From Roseburia hominis (GTDB taxonomy: Bacteria > Bacillota > Clostridia > Lachnospirales > Lachnospiraceae), in the NCBI GenBank assembly GCA_040702975.1, contig CP159990.1, positions 1,550,001-1,614,000 of the forward strand: DNA of 64,000 bases, given 5' to 3'. Positions 46,373 through 56,117 of the stretch are shown here, piece after piece (position 1 is the stretch's first letter; the number at the start of each line of letters is the position of its first letter). A program made the position numbers and the translations under genes. Under the pieces are notes generated by a model that did no database searches, was not told the origin of the DNA, and was given only the letters and a program-made list of their open reading frames with translations.

Positions 46373-46422
46373 CAGATAAAAGAACTTTTTTGAAAAGGTT
46401 TCTTTTGTCTGCTTTTTTTCGT
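46372..46422 (+). terminator. Glycine riboswitch terminator
   Basis: GCAGATAAAAGAA pairs over 13 bp (one wobble) with TTCTTTTGTCTGC and is followed by seven T. It is the expression platform between the aptamers and glyA. A near copy lies at 37088-37160. Confidence 0.9.
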
Positions 46423-46485
46423 CCCTGTTAAAAAAATGTCTATCAGGGCGTAAAAAAGCAAGAATATTGACGAGGAGGAAAACAG

Positions 46486-47733
46486 ATGAATAAGATTACA
46501 GATGTAATGGACTACATCAGGGACTATGACTTGGAGGTGGGAGAAGCTCTTTACCTGGAACTGAATCGCCAGAGAAGAAATCTGGAGTTGATCGCATCGG
46601 AAAATATTGTAAGCCCGGCAGTGATGCTGGCGATGGGAACGGTGCCGACGAACAAATACGCCGAGGGATATCCGGCAAAACGATACTATGGAGGCTGCGA
46701 AAACGTAGATATTGTGGAAAATCTTGCAATCGAACGTGCGAAGAAATTGTTTGGCTGCGATCATGTGTGTGTGCAGCCGCATTCCGGAGCGAATGCGAAT
46801 ACAGCGGTTTACCAGGCTTTCCTGAAACCGGGAGATACGGTGATGGGCCTTAACCTGGCTCACGGCGGACATCTGACTCACGGCTCACCGGTGAACCTGT
46901 CAGGAATTCTCTACCATTTTGTACCTTACAATGTAAATGATGAAGGTTTTCTTGATTATGATGAGATTCGGAAGATCGCAAAGGAATGTAAGCCGAAGAT
47001 GATTGTTGCAGGAGCATCTGCTTACCCGCGGGGAATCCGGTTTGATATCTTTGCAGATATTGCAAAAGAGGTGGGTGCGTACTTGTTCGTGGATATGGCG
47101 CATATTGCAGGACTTGTGGCAGCAGGACTTCATCAGAGTCCGGTTCCCTACGCAGATGTAGTGACGACGACGACCCACAAGACTCTGCGCGGACCGAGAG
47201 GCGGCATGATTTTATGTAAGGAAGAGCACGCAAAGGCAATCAATAAAGCCATTTTCCCGGGTACCCAGGGAGGCCCGCTGATGCACGTGATCGCGGCTAA
47301 GGCAGTCTGCTTTGGGGAGGCGCTGAAGCCGGAATTCAAAGCATATCAGCAGCAGGTTCTGAACAATGCAAAAGCGCTGGCGGAAGCTATGGTAGAGGAA
47401 GGCTTTAAACTGGTAAGCGGTGGTACGGATAATCACCTGATGCTAGTCGATCTTCAGAACATGAACATCACCGGAAAAGAGTTGCAGAACCGCTTGGATG
47501 AGGTGTACATCACGGTAAATAAGAATGCGGTGCCGAATGATCCGGCAAGTCCGTTCGTGACCAGCGGTATCCGGATTGGAACTCCGGCTGTTACTACCCG
47601 CGGATTAAAAGAAGAAGATATGCGCACGATCGCAAAACTGATCAAGATGACGGTAACGGATTTTGATACGAAGGCAGATGAGATCCGCGCAGCAGTAAAT
47701 GATATTTGTGAAAAATATCCCTTATATGAATAA
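46486..47733 (+). CDS. glyA: Serine hydroxymethyltransferase
   Basis: A PLP enzyme interconverting serine and glycine with tetrahydrofolate. 415 aa, full length. N-terminal [12 protein letters not shown]; the PLP lysine lies in [15 protein letters not shown]. It is first in the glycine-riboswitch operon, so excess glycine should raise its level together with the cleavage system. GAGGAGG lies before the ATG. Confidence 0.97.
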   Translation: MNKITDVMDYIRDYDLEVGEALYLELNRQRRNLELIASENIVSPAVMLAMGTVPTNKYAEGYPAKRYYGGCENVDIVENLAIERAKKLFGCDHVCVQPHSGANANTAVYQAFLKPGDTVMGLNLAHGGHLTHGSPVNLSGILYHFVPYNVNDEGFLDYDEIRKIAKECKPKMIVAGASAYPRGIRFDIFADIAKEVGAYLFVDMAHIAGLVAAGLHQSPVPYADVVTTTTHKTLRGPRGGMILCKEEHAKAINKAIFPGTQGGPLMHVIAAKAVCFGEALKPEFKAYQQQVLNNAKALAEAMVEEGFKLVSGGTDNHLMLVDLQNMNITGKELQNRLDEVYITVNKNAVPNDPASPFVTSGIRIGTPAVTTRGLKEEDMRTIAKLIKMTVTDFDTKADEIRAAVNDICEKYPLYE

Positions 47734-47754
47734 AAAAAGAAGGAGGAGAGGATC

Positions 47755-48843
47755 ATGGAACTTAAGACACCACTTTACGATGCCCACGTACAGGCAGGAG
47801 GCAAGATCGTACCCTTTGCAGGATATCTTCTGCCGGTGCAGTACCAGACAGGCGTGATCAAAGAGCATATGGCAGTTCGCACCCAGGCAGGACTTTTTGA
47901 TGTGTCCCACATGGGAGAAGTACTCTGCGAGGGCAAGGATGCCCTGGCGAATTTGCAGATGCTGCTTACTAATGATTTTACGAATATGGTGGACGGACAG
48001 GCAAGATACAGCCCGATGTGCAACGAAAAGGGCGGAACTGTAGATGACCTGATCGTCTATAAAAAATCCGATGACCATTATTTCATCGTAGTCAATGCTG
48101 CAAATAAGGATAAAGATTATCAGTGGATGCTGGACCATCAGTTTGGCGAAGTGATCTTTACCGATGTCTCTGACCAGTATGCGCAGATCGCTCTTCAGGG
48201 ACCGAAAGCGATGGAAATCCTGAAAAAGCTGACCTCCGAAGAGAATATACCGAAAAAATACTATCATGCAGTATTTGACAGTGAGGCTGCCGGGATCCCC
48301 TGTATCATTTCCAAGACCGGATATACTGGAGAGGACGGCGTTGAACTCTATCTGGCAAGTGAGAATGCCCGGAAGATGTGGGATGCACTTCTTGAGGCAG
48401 GAAAAGAAGAGGGGCTGATTCCCTGTGGACTCGGAGCAAGAGATACCCTGCGTATGGAGGCAGCGATGCCGCTCTATGGACACGAGATGGATGACGAGGT
48501 ATCACCGCTTGAGACCGGACTTGGATTCGCAGTTAAGATGGCAAAAGAAGATTTTATAGGAAAAGCAGCAATCGAAGAAAAGAAACCGAATAACAGAAAA
48601 CGTGTCGGACTCAAGGTTACGGGAAGAGGAATTATTCGCGAACATCAGGATGTATATGCAGATGGGCAGCTTATTGGCCACACCACATCGGGAACCCATT
48701 GCCCGTATCTGGGATATCCGATCGCTATGGCCCTCGTCGATGCAGGACATGCCGAGGTGGGAATGAAGGTCGAAGCAGATGTCCGCGGACGCCGAGTGGA
48801 AGCGGAAATCGTGGCACTTCCGTTTTATAAGAGAAGCAAGTAG
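47755..48843 (+). CDS. gcvT: Glycine cleavage system T protein (aminomethyltransferase)
   Basis: Transfers the methylene group from aminomethyl-lipoyl GcvH to tetrahydrofolate and releases ammonia. 362 aa. N-terminal TPLYDAHVQAGGKIVPFAGYLLPVQY; DVSHMGEV and GYTGEDGVELY are standard. A 157-bp gap to gcvH holds no gene. Confidence 0.96.
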   Translation: MELKTPLYDAHVQAGGKIVPFAGYLLPVQYQTGVIKEHMAVRTQAGLFDVSHMGEVLCEGKDALANLQMLLTNDFTNMVDGQARYSPMCNEKGGTVDDLIVYKKSDDHYFIVVNAANKDKDYQWMLDHQFGEVIFTDVSDQYAQIALQGPKAMEILKKLTSEENIPKKYYHAVFDSEAAGIPCIISKTGYTGEDGVELYLASENARKMWDALLEAGKEEGLIPCGLGARDTLRMEAAMPLYGHEMDDEVSPLETGLGFAVKMAKEDFIGKAAIEEKKPNNRKRVGLKVTGRGIIREHQDVYADGQLIGHTTSGTHCPYLGYPIAMALVDAGHAEVGMKVEADVRGRRVEAEIVALPFYKRSK

Positions 48844-49000
48844 AAAGTGATTTTATAGCGGTGGATTTAAAGACCCTATAAGAGAAGCAAGCGGAAAAAG
48901 ATTTCATATGGAGATATGGCCGGAAAGGATTTGCTTTGACAGAGAAAAGAAAATCCTGGTCAGTCATTAAGAGCAAATAAGGAAAAGGAGAACAAAGATC

Positions 49001-49384
49001 ATGGAATTAAGAGAAGAATTAAAATACGCAAAATCACACGAGTGGGTAAAAGAAGAGGGAGAAGAGTGTACCATCGGACTTACCGATTATGCGCAGTCTG
49101 AGCTGGGAGAGCTTGTATTCGTAAATCTGCCGGAGGTAGGAGACGAAGTAACTGCAGGGGAAGTGTTTGGCGATGTAGAGTCCGTAAAAGCGGTTTCCGA
49201 CATTTATTCACCGGTCACAGGTGTAGTAAGCGAGATTAACGAGGAACTCCTTGACGAGCCGGGCCTGATCAATGAACAGCCTTATGACGCATGGCTCATC
49301 AAAGTGAAGGACGTGACTGAGAAAGAAGAATTGTTATCTATAGAAGAATATGAAGCGTTTGTGGAGAGTGAGAAAAATAAATAG
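49001..49384 (+). CDS. gcvH: Glycine cleavage system H protein (lipoyl carrier)
   Basis: 127 aa carrier that shuttles the aminomethyl intermediate. The lipoyl-lysine lies in [15 protein letters not shown] (about residue 63). N-terminal [13 protein letters not shown] is typical. It follows gcvT and precedes gcvPA; lplA in the same operon can attach its lipoate. Confidence 0.97.
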   Translation: MELREELKYAKSHEWVKEEGEECTIGLTDYAQSELGELVFVNLPEVGDEVTAGEVFGDVESVKAVSDIYSPVTGVVSEINEELLDEPGLINEQPYDAWLIKVKDVTEKEELLSIEEYEAFVESEKNK

Positions 49385-49401
49385 AAAGGCGGTGGACTGT
49401 T

Positions 49402-50713
49402 ATGGGAAGCTATGTTCCAAATACAGTAGAAGAACGTCAGGAGATGCTTATGGAGATGGGATTTTCCTCCATTGAGGATCTGTTCGTAAATATTCCGGCC
49501 GAAATGCGGCTTACGGACGGTCTTCAGATTCCGGAAGGCATGTCCGAGCTGGAGGTGCGCCGGAAAGTGGAAAAAATCGCCGGCAAAAACAAGGTGTTCG
49601 ACAGTGTATTTTGCGGCGCGGGAGCATACCGGCACTATATCCCCTCCATTGTAAAAAGTGTGATTTCAAAGGAAAATTTGCTGACAGCCTATACGCCGTA
49701 CCAGGCAGAGATCAGCCAGGGAATCCTGCAGTCTATCTTTGAGTATCAGACGATGATCTGCGATCTGACGGGAATGGACGTTTCTAATGCGTCCGTATAT
49801 GATGGGGCGGAAGCTCGGAGCCGAAGGAATCGCTATGTGCCAGGATAGAAAACGTAAAAAAGCGTTGATTTCAGCGACAGCGATGCCGCAGGTGGTGGAG
49901 ACCGTTAAGACCTATTGCTATGGAAATGGAATGGAACTTGAGATCATACCGGAGAAAAATGGTCTTACGGATGTAGAATACCTGAAAGAACATATCGATG
50001 CAGGAACTGCATGTGTTTATATCCAGCACCCGAATTACTACGGAAACCTGGAGGAAGCAAAGAAGATTGGGGAAATCGTACATGCCGCAGGAGCAAAATA
50101 TATCATGGGCGTCAATCCAATCTCTCTGGGCGTACTTAAAACACCGCGGGAATACGGCGCGGACGTGGCGGTAGGAGACGGCCAGCCGCTTGGACTTCCG
50201 ATGGCTTTTGGAGGTCCGTATCTTGGATTTATGGCCAGCACGCAGGAAATGATGAGAAAACTTCCGGGAAGAATCGTGGGACAGACCACAGACCACAACG
50301 GAAAGACCGGTTATGTGCTGACCCTGCAGGCAAGAGAGCAGCATATCCGAAGAGAGAAGGCGTCCAGCAATATTTGCTCGAACCAGGCACTCTGCGCTCT
50401 GGCGGTAGGCGTATATTTGGCAGCCATGGGAAATGAAGGGCTTCGCGATGCGGCAATGCAGTGTACATCCAAAGCGCATTATCTGGCAGAGGAGCTTGCA
50501 AAGATCGGGTATAGCACAGAGAATCAGGGTGCATTTTTCCATGAATTCGTGACCGTATCAGATACTTCTTCTGAGAAGGTGTTAAAAGCATTGGAAGAAA
50601 AAGGAATCCTGGGAGGATATCCGCTTGATGAGAGAAGAATTCTGTGGTGCTGTACAGAGATGAATACAAAAGAAGAGATGGACGAGGTAGTCCGGATCTT
50701 AAAGGAGGTGTAG
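49402..50713 (+). pseudogene. gcvPA: Glycine dehydrogenase (decarboxylating) subunit 1, interrupted by a single-base frameshift
   Basis: N-terminal half of the P protein, split as usual in Firmicutes. Frame 1 runs 49402-49848 and then stops. The remaining ~300 residues lie in the next frame up to 50713. Omitting one base, the C at 49816, gives DGAEAGAEGIAMCQDRKRKK across the joint, which fits the conserved family sequence; the full protein would then have about 436 aa. A real mutation would disable the glycine cleavage complex, although gcvT, gcvH, gcvPB and lpdA look intact. A sequencing error is a realistic alternative. Confidence 0.85.
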
Positions 50714-50716
50714 TGC

Positions 50717-52147
50717 ATGTTAATATTTGAAAAGAGCAGGCCGGGACGCGGATGCAGCACACTTCCGAAGTGTGACGTTGCTGTGGTACTGCCCGGTGAC
50801 AAGGATAAACGGGAATTAAAATTACATATGCCGGAACTTTCTGAGATAGAGCTTGGCAGGCATTACACGGAACTTGCCAAGAAATCACATGGTGTCAATG
50901 ACGGCTTCTATCCGCTTGGTTCTTGTACCATGAAATATAATCCCCGGATCAATGAGGAGATGGCAGCGCTCAAAGGTTTTACGGATATTCATCCGCTTCA
51001 GCCGGAGCATACGGTGCAGGGCTGCCTGGAAGTGCTTAAGACCTTAAAGGAATATCTGTGCGAGATTACCGGTATGGACAGTATGACCTTTCAGCCGGCG
51101 GCAGGTGCGCACGGAGAGTTTACAGGCCTTCTTCTGATCAAGGCTTACCACGAGAGCAAAGGCGACCATGGACGTACGAAGATTCTCGTGCCGGACTCCG
51201 CACATGGAACGAATCCGGCCAGCGCGGCGATGGCAGGCTATAAGGTCGTCAGCATTCCGTCCAATGAAAATGGCGGCGTAGATTTGGAGAAATTAAGAGC
51301 TCGAACCGGCGATGATGTGGCAGGACTTATGCTGACCAATCCGAATACGATCGGATTATTTGATGAAAATATTCTGGAAATTACCAATATTGTACATGAG
51401 TGCGGCGGGCTTTGCTACTATGACGGAGCAAACTTAAATGCGATCATGGGCGAGGTGCGTCCGGGAGATATGGGCTTCGATGTGATTCATCTGAACCTGC
51501 ATAAGACCTTCTCCACCCCGCATGGAGGCGGCGGTCCGGGAAGCGGTCCTGTGGGCTGCAAGAAGATACTTGCAGACTTCCTGCCATCTTACCAGGTAGA
51601 GGGAGAAGAAACTTTAAAATTAACTAAAGCAGAAAAAAGTATCGGAGAAATGAAGAGCTTCTATGGAAATTTCCTGGTAGTCGTGCGTGCACTGGCTTAT
51701 GTCATGACTCTGGGAAAAGAAGGTATTCCGGAGGCGAGCCAGAATGCGGTGCTGAATGCAAATTATATGATGTATAAGCTGAAAGACATTTACCATATGG
51801 CGTATGACAGGACCTGCATGCATGAATTTGTCATGAGTCTTTCTGAACTTAAGAAGGAGACCGGAATTTCTGCCATGGATATTGCGAAAGGTCTTCTGGA
51901 TCACGGAATTCATCCACCTACAATGTACTTCCCGCTGATTGTGGACGAAGCGCTCATGGTAGAGCCGACAGAGACGGAGTCCAGAGAAACGCTGGATATG
52001 GCGGTTCAGGTGTTCAAAGAGCTTTACGAAACAGCTAAAAAGGATGCGGAAAGTCTGCATAATGCTCCGGTGACCACACCGCTCACCAGGCTGGACGAGG
52101 TCGGTGCGGCGCGCCACCCGGTACTTCGGTATGTGTTTGAGGAGTAA
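50717..52147 (+). CDS. gcvPB: Glycine dehydrogenase (decarboxylating) subunit 2
   Basis: 476 aa, the PLP-binding half of the P protein. The PLP lysine is in HLNLHKTFSTPHGGGGPGSG. GSCTMKYNPRINEE and PDSAHGTNPASAAM are typical blocks. It forms a heterotetramer with GcvPA. It starts 3 bp after the gcvPA stop, with AAGGAGG inside the end of gcvPA. Confidence 0.96.
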   Translation: MLIFEKSRPGRGCSTLPKCDVAVVLPGDKDKRELKLHMPELSEIELGRHYTELAKKSHGVNDGFYPLGSCTMKYNPRINEEMAALKGFTDIHPLQPEHTVQGCLEVLKTLKEYLCEITGMDSMTFQPAAGAHGEFTGLLLIKAYHESKGDHGRTKILVPDSAHGTNPASAAMAGYKVVSIPSNENGGVDLEKLRARTGDDVAGLMLTNPNTIGLFDENILEITNIVHECGGLCYYDGANLNAIMGEVRPGDMGFDVIHLNLHKTFSTPHGGGGPGSGPVGCKKILADFLPSYQVEGEETLKLTKAEKSIGEMKSFYGNFLVVVRALAYVMTLGKEGIPEASQNAVLNANYMMYKLKDIYHMAYDRTCMHEFVMSLSELKKETGISAMDIAKGLLDHGIHPPTMYFPLIVDEALMVEPTETESRETLDMAVQVFKELYETAKKDAESLHNAPVTTPLTRLDEVGAARHPVLRYVFEE

Positions 52148-52164
52148 AGCTGAAGGAGGCGGCT

Positions 52165-53163
52165 ATGGTAGAAAAGATTACTTATATAGAAAGTATGCAG
52201 CCAAATCCATATAGAAATCTTGCAGTGGAGGAATATTTATTCCTCCACTGTGAGGATACGGAGTGTATTTTGTACCTGTGGCAGAATCAGAATACAATCG
52301 TGATCGGGCGGAATCAAAATGCCTGGAAGGAATGTCTGGTCAGCAGTCTGGAGGCGGACGGCGGCCATCTGGCAAGAAGACTGTCCGGAGGCGGTGCAGT
52401 TTACCATGACCTCGGTAATTTGAACTTTACTTTTTTGGTAAGTAAAGAGAATTATGATCTTGAAAAACAGTTGGAAGTCATTAAAAGAGCGGTGCAAAAG
52501 CTGGGGGGCAACGCAGAAAAATCCGGAAGGAATGATATCCTCATTGACGGACGGAAGTTTTCGGGCAATGCTTTTTATGAACATGGAACTCACTGCTATC
52601 ATCACGGGACGCTTATGGTAGATGTGGATATTGAGAATTTGTCGAAATATTTGACAGTCTCCAAAGAAAAATTAAAATCCAAGGGCGTGGATTCTGTGAA
52701 ATCCAGAGTCGCAAATTTAAAAGAGTATATTCCGAATCTTACGATTGAAGCATTAAAAGCAGCACTACGGGCAGCTTTTGAAGAGGTATATGGCCTGAAG
52801 GCAGGGGAACTTAGGGTCTCTGCTCTGAAAATGGAGGAAGTGGAAGAAAGCGAGAAACGTTTTTCTTCCTGGAAATGGCTCTATGGAAGAAAATTGGATT
52901 TTCAGCATGAGCTTTCCTATCGTTTTCCCTGGGGACAGCTCACACTGCAGTTCATGGTGGAAGAAGGGAAGGTGGCGGACGTGAATGTGTATTCCGATTC
53001 ACTGAAACCGGAGCTTATGGGAGAATTGCCGAAATACTTAAAAGGAATCCGTTATCACAATAAAAGTCTGGCTGTAGAACTTGGATTATATTGGTCTGAG
53101 GATCAGGATCAAATGCGGATGATGAATGATATCGTAGAATGGATTCGGTCAGTGGAACTATAA
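52165..53163 (+). CDS. lplA: Lipoate-protein ligase A
   Basis: Activates free lipoate with ATP and attaches it to carrier lysines. 332 aa with the biotin/lipoate ligase fold: VIGRNQNAWKEC, RRLSGGGAVYHDLGNLNFTF (R/GGG loop) and GRKFSGNAFYE. A C-terminal accessory domain is present. Location between gcvPB and lpdA fits lipoylation of GcvH. Confidence 0.95.
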   Translation: MVEKITYIESMQPNPYRNLAVEEYLFLHCEDTECILYLWQNQNTIVIGRNQNAWKECLVSSLEADGGHLARRLSGGGAVYHDLGNLNFTFLVSKENYDLEKQLEVIKRAVQKLGGNAEKSGRNDILIDGRKFSGNAFYEHGTHCYHHGTLMVDVDIENLSKYLTVSKEKLKSKGVDSVKSRVANLKEYIPNLTIEALKAALRAAFEEVYGLKAGELRVSALKMEEVEESEKRFSSWKWLYGRKLDFQHELSYRFPWGQLTLQFMVEEGKVADVNVYSDSLKPELMGELPKYLKGIRYHNKSLAVELGLYWSEDQDQMRMMNDIVEWIRSVEL

Positions 53164-53173
53164 GGAGACAAAG

Positions 53174-54580
53174 ATGGAAAATAGATATGATTTAACGATA
53201 ATCGGTGCGGGACCGGGAGGTTACGTAGCAGCGATCAAGGCGGCAAAGCTGGGGATGAAGACCGCGCTGATCGAGGACAGAAGAGTAGGCGGGACCTGTT
53301 TGAACCGAGGTTGTATTCCGGCTAAGGCGATGATTCATGCCTCTTCCTTATATCGGGAAATGCTGGAGGGCGGTCGGTTTGGAATTTTTGCAGACGATGT
53401 ACAGTATGATTATGAAAAAATTCTGGCCTACAAGGAGGGCACGACGGAGAAGTTGGTACAGGGGATAGAGCAGCTCCTGAAATCCAACGGAGTCACATTG
53501 ATTGAAGGAAAGGGAATGCTCCTTGGCTGCGGGAAGGTGAGAGTAGCAGCAGGGGAAGAAGAATTGCTGATTGAAGCGGAGAAGGTGATTCTGGCGGCAG
53601 GGTCCAAACCGCTGGTTCTTCCGATTCCTGGAATGGACCTGCCCTGTGTACTTACAAGTGACGAGCTTTTCCAGCTGCGTGATGTACCGGAAAGTCTGGT
53701 AGTGATCGGCGGCGGTGTGATCAGCGTGGAATTTGCGACCGTATTTTCTGCGCTGGGCTGCAAGGTGACTATTCTGGAGGCAATGCCGAGATTGGTACCC
53801 AATATGGATAAAGAGATTTCCCAGAATCTGAAATTAATCTTGAAAAAGCGGGGGATTGACATTCATACTTCGGCGACGGTTCAGATGGTGGAAGCGGAAG
53901 AAGGCGGCTGCATCTGCCGTTTTATCGAGAAAGAAAAGGAAGAAGCGGTCAGCGCGCAGTATGTTCTCTGTGCGGTGGGACGCTGTCCGAATACGGATGG
54001 ACTGTTTGCCGATGACGTCTCTTTGCAGACGGAGCGTGGGCGCGTGATCGTAGATGAGCATTTCCGTACAAGCATGGAAGGAGTCTATGCGATCGGAGAT
54101 CTGATTCCGGGAGCGCAGCTCGCTCATACGGCATGTGCCCAGGGAATCGCCCTCGTAGAGGAGCTGGCAGGAAAAGAAGTTTCCGTTGATCTTAAGGCGG
54201 TTCCGGGATGCGTGTACACTGATCCTGAGATCGCGTCGGTGGGACTTACGGAAGAGGGAACTAAGGAGCAGGGAATCCCAGTAAAGGTTGGAAAATTTAT
54301 TATGAGTGCCAACGGAAAATCTCTGATCACGCAGGAAGAGCGTGGATTTATCAAGGTGATCGCAGACGAAGAGACCGGGGTGATTCTGGGTGCGCAGATG
54401 ATGTGTGCAAGAGCTACGGATATGATAGGGGAATTTGTGACTGCTGTGGCCAACAAGATGACGGTTTCCCAGCTTTTAAAGGGAATGAGAGCACATCCCA
54501 CTTATAATGAAGGAATCGGCGAGGCATTGGAAGAACTGGAAGGCGGAGCGATTCATGTGGCTCCGAAGAAGAGACGTTAG
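53174..54580 (+). CDS. lpdA: Dihydrolipoyl dehydrogenase (L protein)
   Basis: An FAD enzyme that reoxidises the dihydrolipoyl arm of GcvH with NAD+. 468 aa. FAD motif IIGAGPGGYVAAIKAA; the redox-active disulfide is in GGTCLNRGCIPAKAM; NAD motif VVIGGGVISVEFA; the C-terminal HPTYNEGIGEALEE carries the catalytic His. No N-terminal lipoyl domain. Last gene of the glycine operon. Confidence 0.96.
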   Translation: MENRYDLTIIGAGPGGYVAAIKAAKLGMKTALIEDRRVGGTCLNRGCIPAKAMIHASSLYREMLEGGRFGIFADDVQYDYEKILAYKEGTTEKLVQGIEQLLKSNGVTLIEGKGMLLGCGKVRVAAGEEELLIEAEKVILAAGSKPLVLPIPGMDLPCVLTSDELFQLRDVPESLVVIGGGVISVEFATVFSALGCKVTILEAMPRLVPNMDKEISQNLKLILKKRGIDIHTSATVQMVEAEEGGCICRFIEKEKEEAVSAQYVLCAVGRCPNTDGLFADDVSLQTERGRVIVDEHFRTSMEGVYAIGDLIPGAQLAHTACAQGIALVEELAGKEVSVDLKAVPGCVYTDPEIASVGLTEEGTKEQGIPVKVGKFIMSANGKSLITQEERGFIKVIADEETGVILGAQMMCARATDMIGEFVTAVANKMTVSQLLKGMRAHPTYNEGIGEALEELEGGAIHVAPKKRR

Positions 54581-54605
54581 ATTCAGGTGTGAGATAAAAA
54601 TGTTT

Positions 54606-54640
54606 TTCCTCTTTTTTATTTGAGGAATATGTGTTAGAAT
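54606..54640 (+). promoter_or_regulatory. Promoter-like 35-bp module (copy 2)
   Basis: Identical to 35382-35416 except for one base (GAGGA for GAGGG). It ends in the extended -10 TGTTAGAAT. It lies 80 bp ahead of folC, and a strong hairpin begins about five bases beyond the expected start point. Confidence 0.5.
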
Positions 54641-54651
54641 GGAAAAATCAG

Positions 54652-54702
54652 ATCAGGGCGTATCCGGAGGTTACGATTTGCGCCGGATACGCCTGATTTT
54701 TT
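54652..54702 (+). terminator. Terminator between lpdA and folC, immediately before the folC ribosome binding site
   Basis: ATCAGGGCGTATCCGG (54652-54667) pairs with CCGGATACGCCTGAT (54683-54697) with one bulged base, followed by six T. The GGAAGG ribosome binding site of folC starts right after the T-run. It can end the glycine operon, and it would also stop transcripts begun at the module just upstream. Confidence 0.9.
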
Positions 54703-54718
54703 GGAAGGAAATTACATA

Positions 54719-56020
54719 ATGTTATACGAAGAAGCAAGGGTATATTTGGATGATGCATCGAAATACGGAAGTGTACTTGGCTTAGACAGTATAAAGAGCT
54801 TATTAGGTGAGCTTGGGAATCCGCAAAACGATTTGAAATTTATACATATAGCAGGTACCAACGGAAAGGGTTCGATTCTTGCCTGTCTCTCGTCCATACT
54901 AAGCGAGGCAGGATACCGGGTGGGACGATATAGTTCCCCCACGGTCATGGGGTATCTGGAACGGTTTCAGATCGACGGCAAATGGATGGCGGAGGACGAG
55001 CTCGCTTTTTTTGTGGAGAAGATAAAAGAAGCCGTAGATCGGATGAAGGAGAAAAATCTTCCGTCCCCGACGGTTTTTGAGATAGAGACGGCGATTGCAT
55101 TTTGCTATTTTAAAAAGGAAAAATGCGATTATGTGGTACTGGAGACCGGAATGGGCGGGGAACTGGATGCCACGAATATTGTGTCCGGCACGAAGGTCTG
55201 CGTGTTTTCATCGATTAGCATGGACCATGTGGGGGTGCTGGGAAATTCGCCTAAGGAGATCGCAAAAACAAAGGCCGGAATCATAAAGCCCGGAACGCGC
55301 GTAGTCACTGCACATCAGGTGGATGCAGTATGGGAGGTTTTAAGAGGGCGCGCTAAGGAGCTGGGATGTCCGATCTGCCGCACGATGCCGGAGCGCGCAG
55401 TGGTCGTAGAAGAGGGCCTTGGCGGGCAGCGGTTTTCCTATGGCGAGTATCAGGAGCTGACACTTCATCTGGCAGGGCGCTATCAGATTGAAAATGCAGT
55501 GGTCGTTCTGGAAACAGTGCAGGCGATGCGGGAATTGGGGGCAGAGATTCCTGAGAAGGCTGTGCGCGTAGGACTTCGGTCGGTCAGTTGGCCGGGAAGG
55601 TTCCAGATGGTCTGCGAAAAGCCGCAGATTATCATAGACGGTGCGCACAATGAAGATGCCATGCTAAGGCTCAGGGAAAATATAAAGGCCTATCTGCCGG
55701 GGAGAAAGATTACTGCGGTGTTGGGAATCTTTAAGGATAAGGATTATCCGAGGATGCTGGACATCATTGCGCCGTATCTTGCCCGGGCTTATGCGGTGAA
55801 TCTGCCGAACCGGGAGAGGACACTTAAGAAGGAAGTGCTGGTACGTGAGCTGGAACGCAGGAAGGTTTCGGCAAAATCTGCAGAAAATATGCGCTTGGCA
55901 ATAGAGGCGGCCGCAGACGAGCTGCGGGAGGAAAATGAGGTAATTCTGGTATTTGGATCTTTGTCGTATTTGGGAGAAGCATACCGGACAGCCGTGAGTA
56001 TAAAAGATAGAGAGAAATAA
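54719..56020 (+). CDS. folC: Folylpolyglutamate synthase / dihydrofolate synthase
   Basis: 433 aa Mur-ligase-like enzyme that adds glutamate to folates. P-loop HIAGTNGKGS, then ETGMGGELDATN and IIDGAHNEDAM. The ATG at 54719 follows GGAAGG by ten bases; a TTG at 54701 in the same frame is less likely. It opens a folate group with folE, an HD gene, folP and folBK. Confidence 0.93.
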   Translation: MLYEEARVYLDDASKYGSVLGLDSIKSLLGELGNPQNDLKFIHIAGTNGKGSILACLSSILSEAGYRVGRYSSPTVMGYLERFQIDGKWMAEDELAFFVEKIKEAVDRMKEKNLPSPTVFEIETAIAFCYFKKEKCDYVVLETGMGGELDATNIVSGTKVCVFSSISMDHVGVLGNSPKEIAKTKAGIIKPGTRVVTAHQVDAVWEVLRGRAKELGCPICRTMPERAVVVEEGLGGQRFSYGEYQELTLHLAGRYQIENAVVVLETVQAMRELGAEIPEKAVRVGLRSVSWPGRFQMVCEKPQIIIDGAHNEDAMLRLRENIKAYLPGRKITAVLGIFKDKDYPRMLDIIAPYLARAYAVNLPNRERTLKKEVLVRELERRKVSAKSAENMRLAIEAAADELREENEVILVFGSLSYLGEAYRTAVSIKDREK

Positions 56021-56117
56021 TTGCTGGGTGCATGGACAGAAAGGCAGATATAAGGCTATACATAGAAAAGATGGCAGGGGAGGCGTATTCCCCGCATGAC
56101 GGAAAGGAAGTAGACCA

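Noticed and set aside
54652..54702. Possible tetrahydrofolate riboswitch before folC
   Set aside because: The region is a simple terminator hairpin; the conserved THF aptamer blocks are absent.
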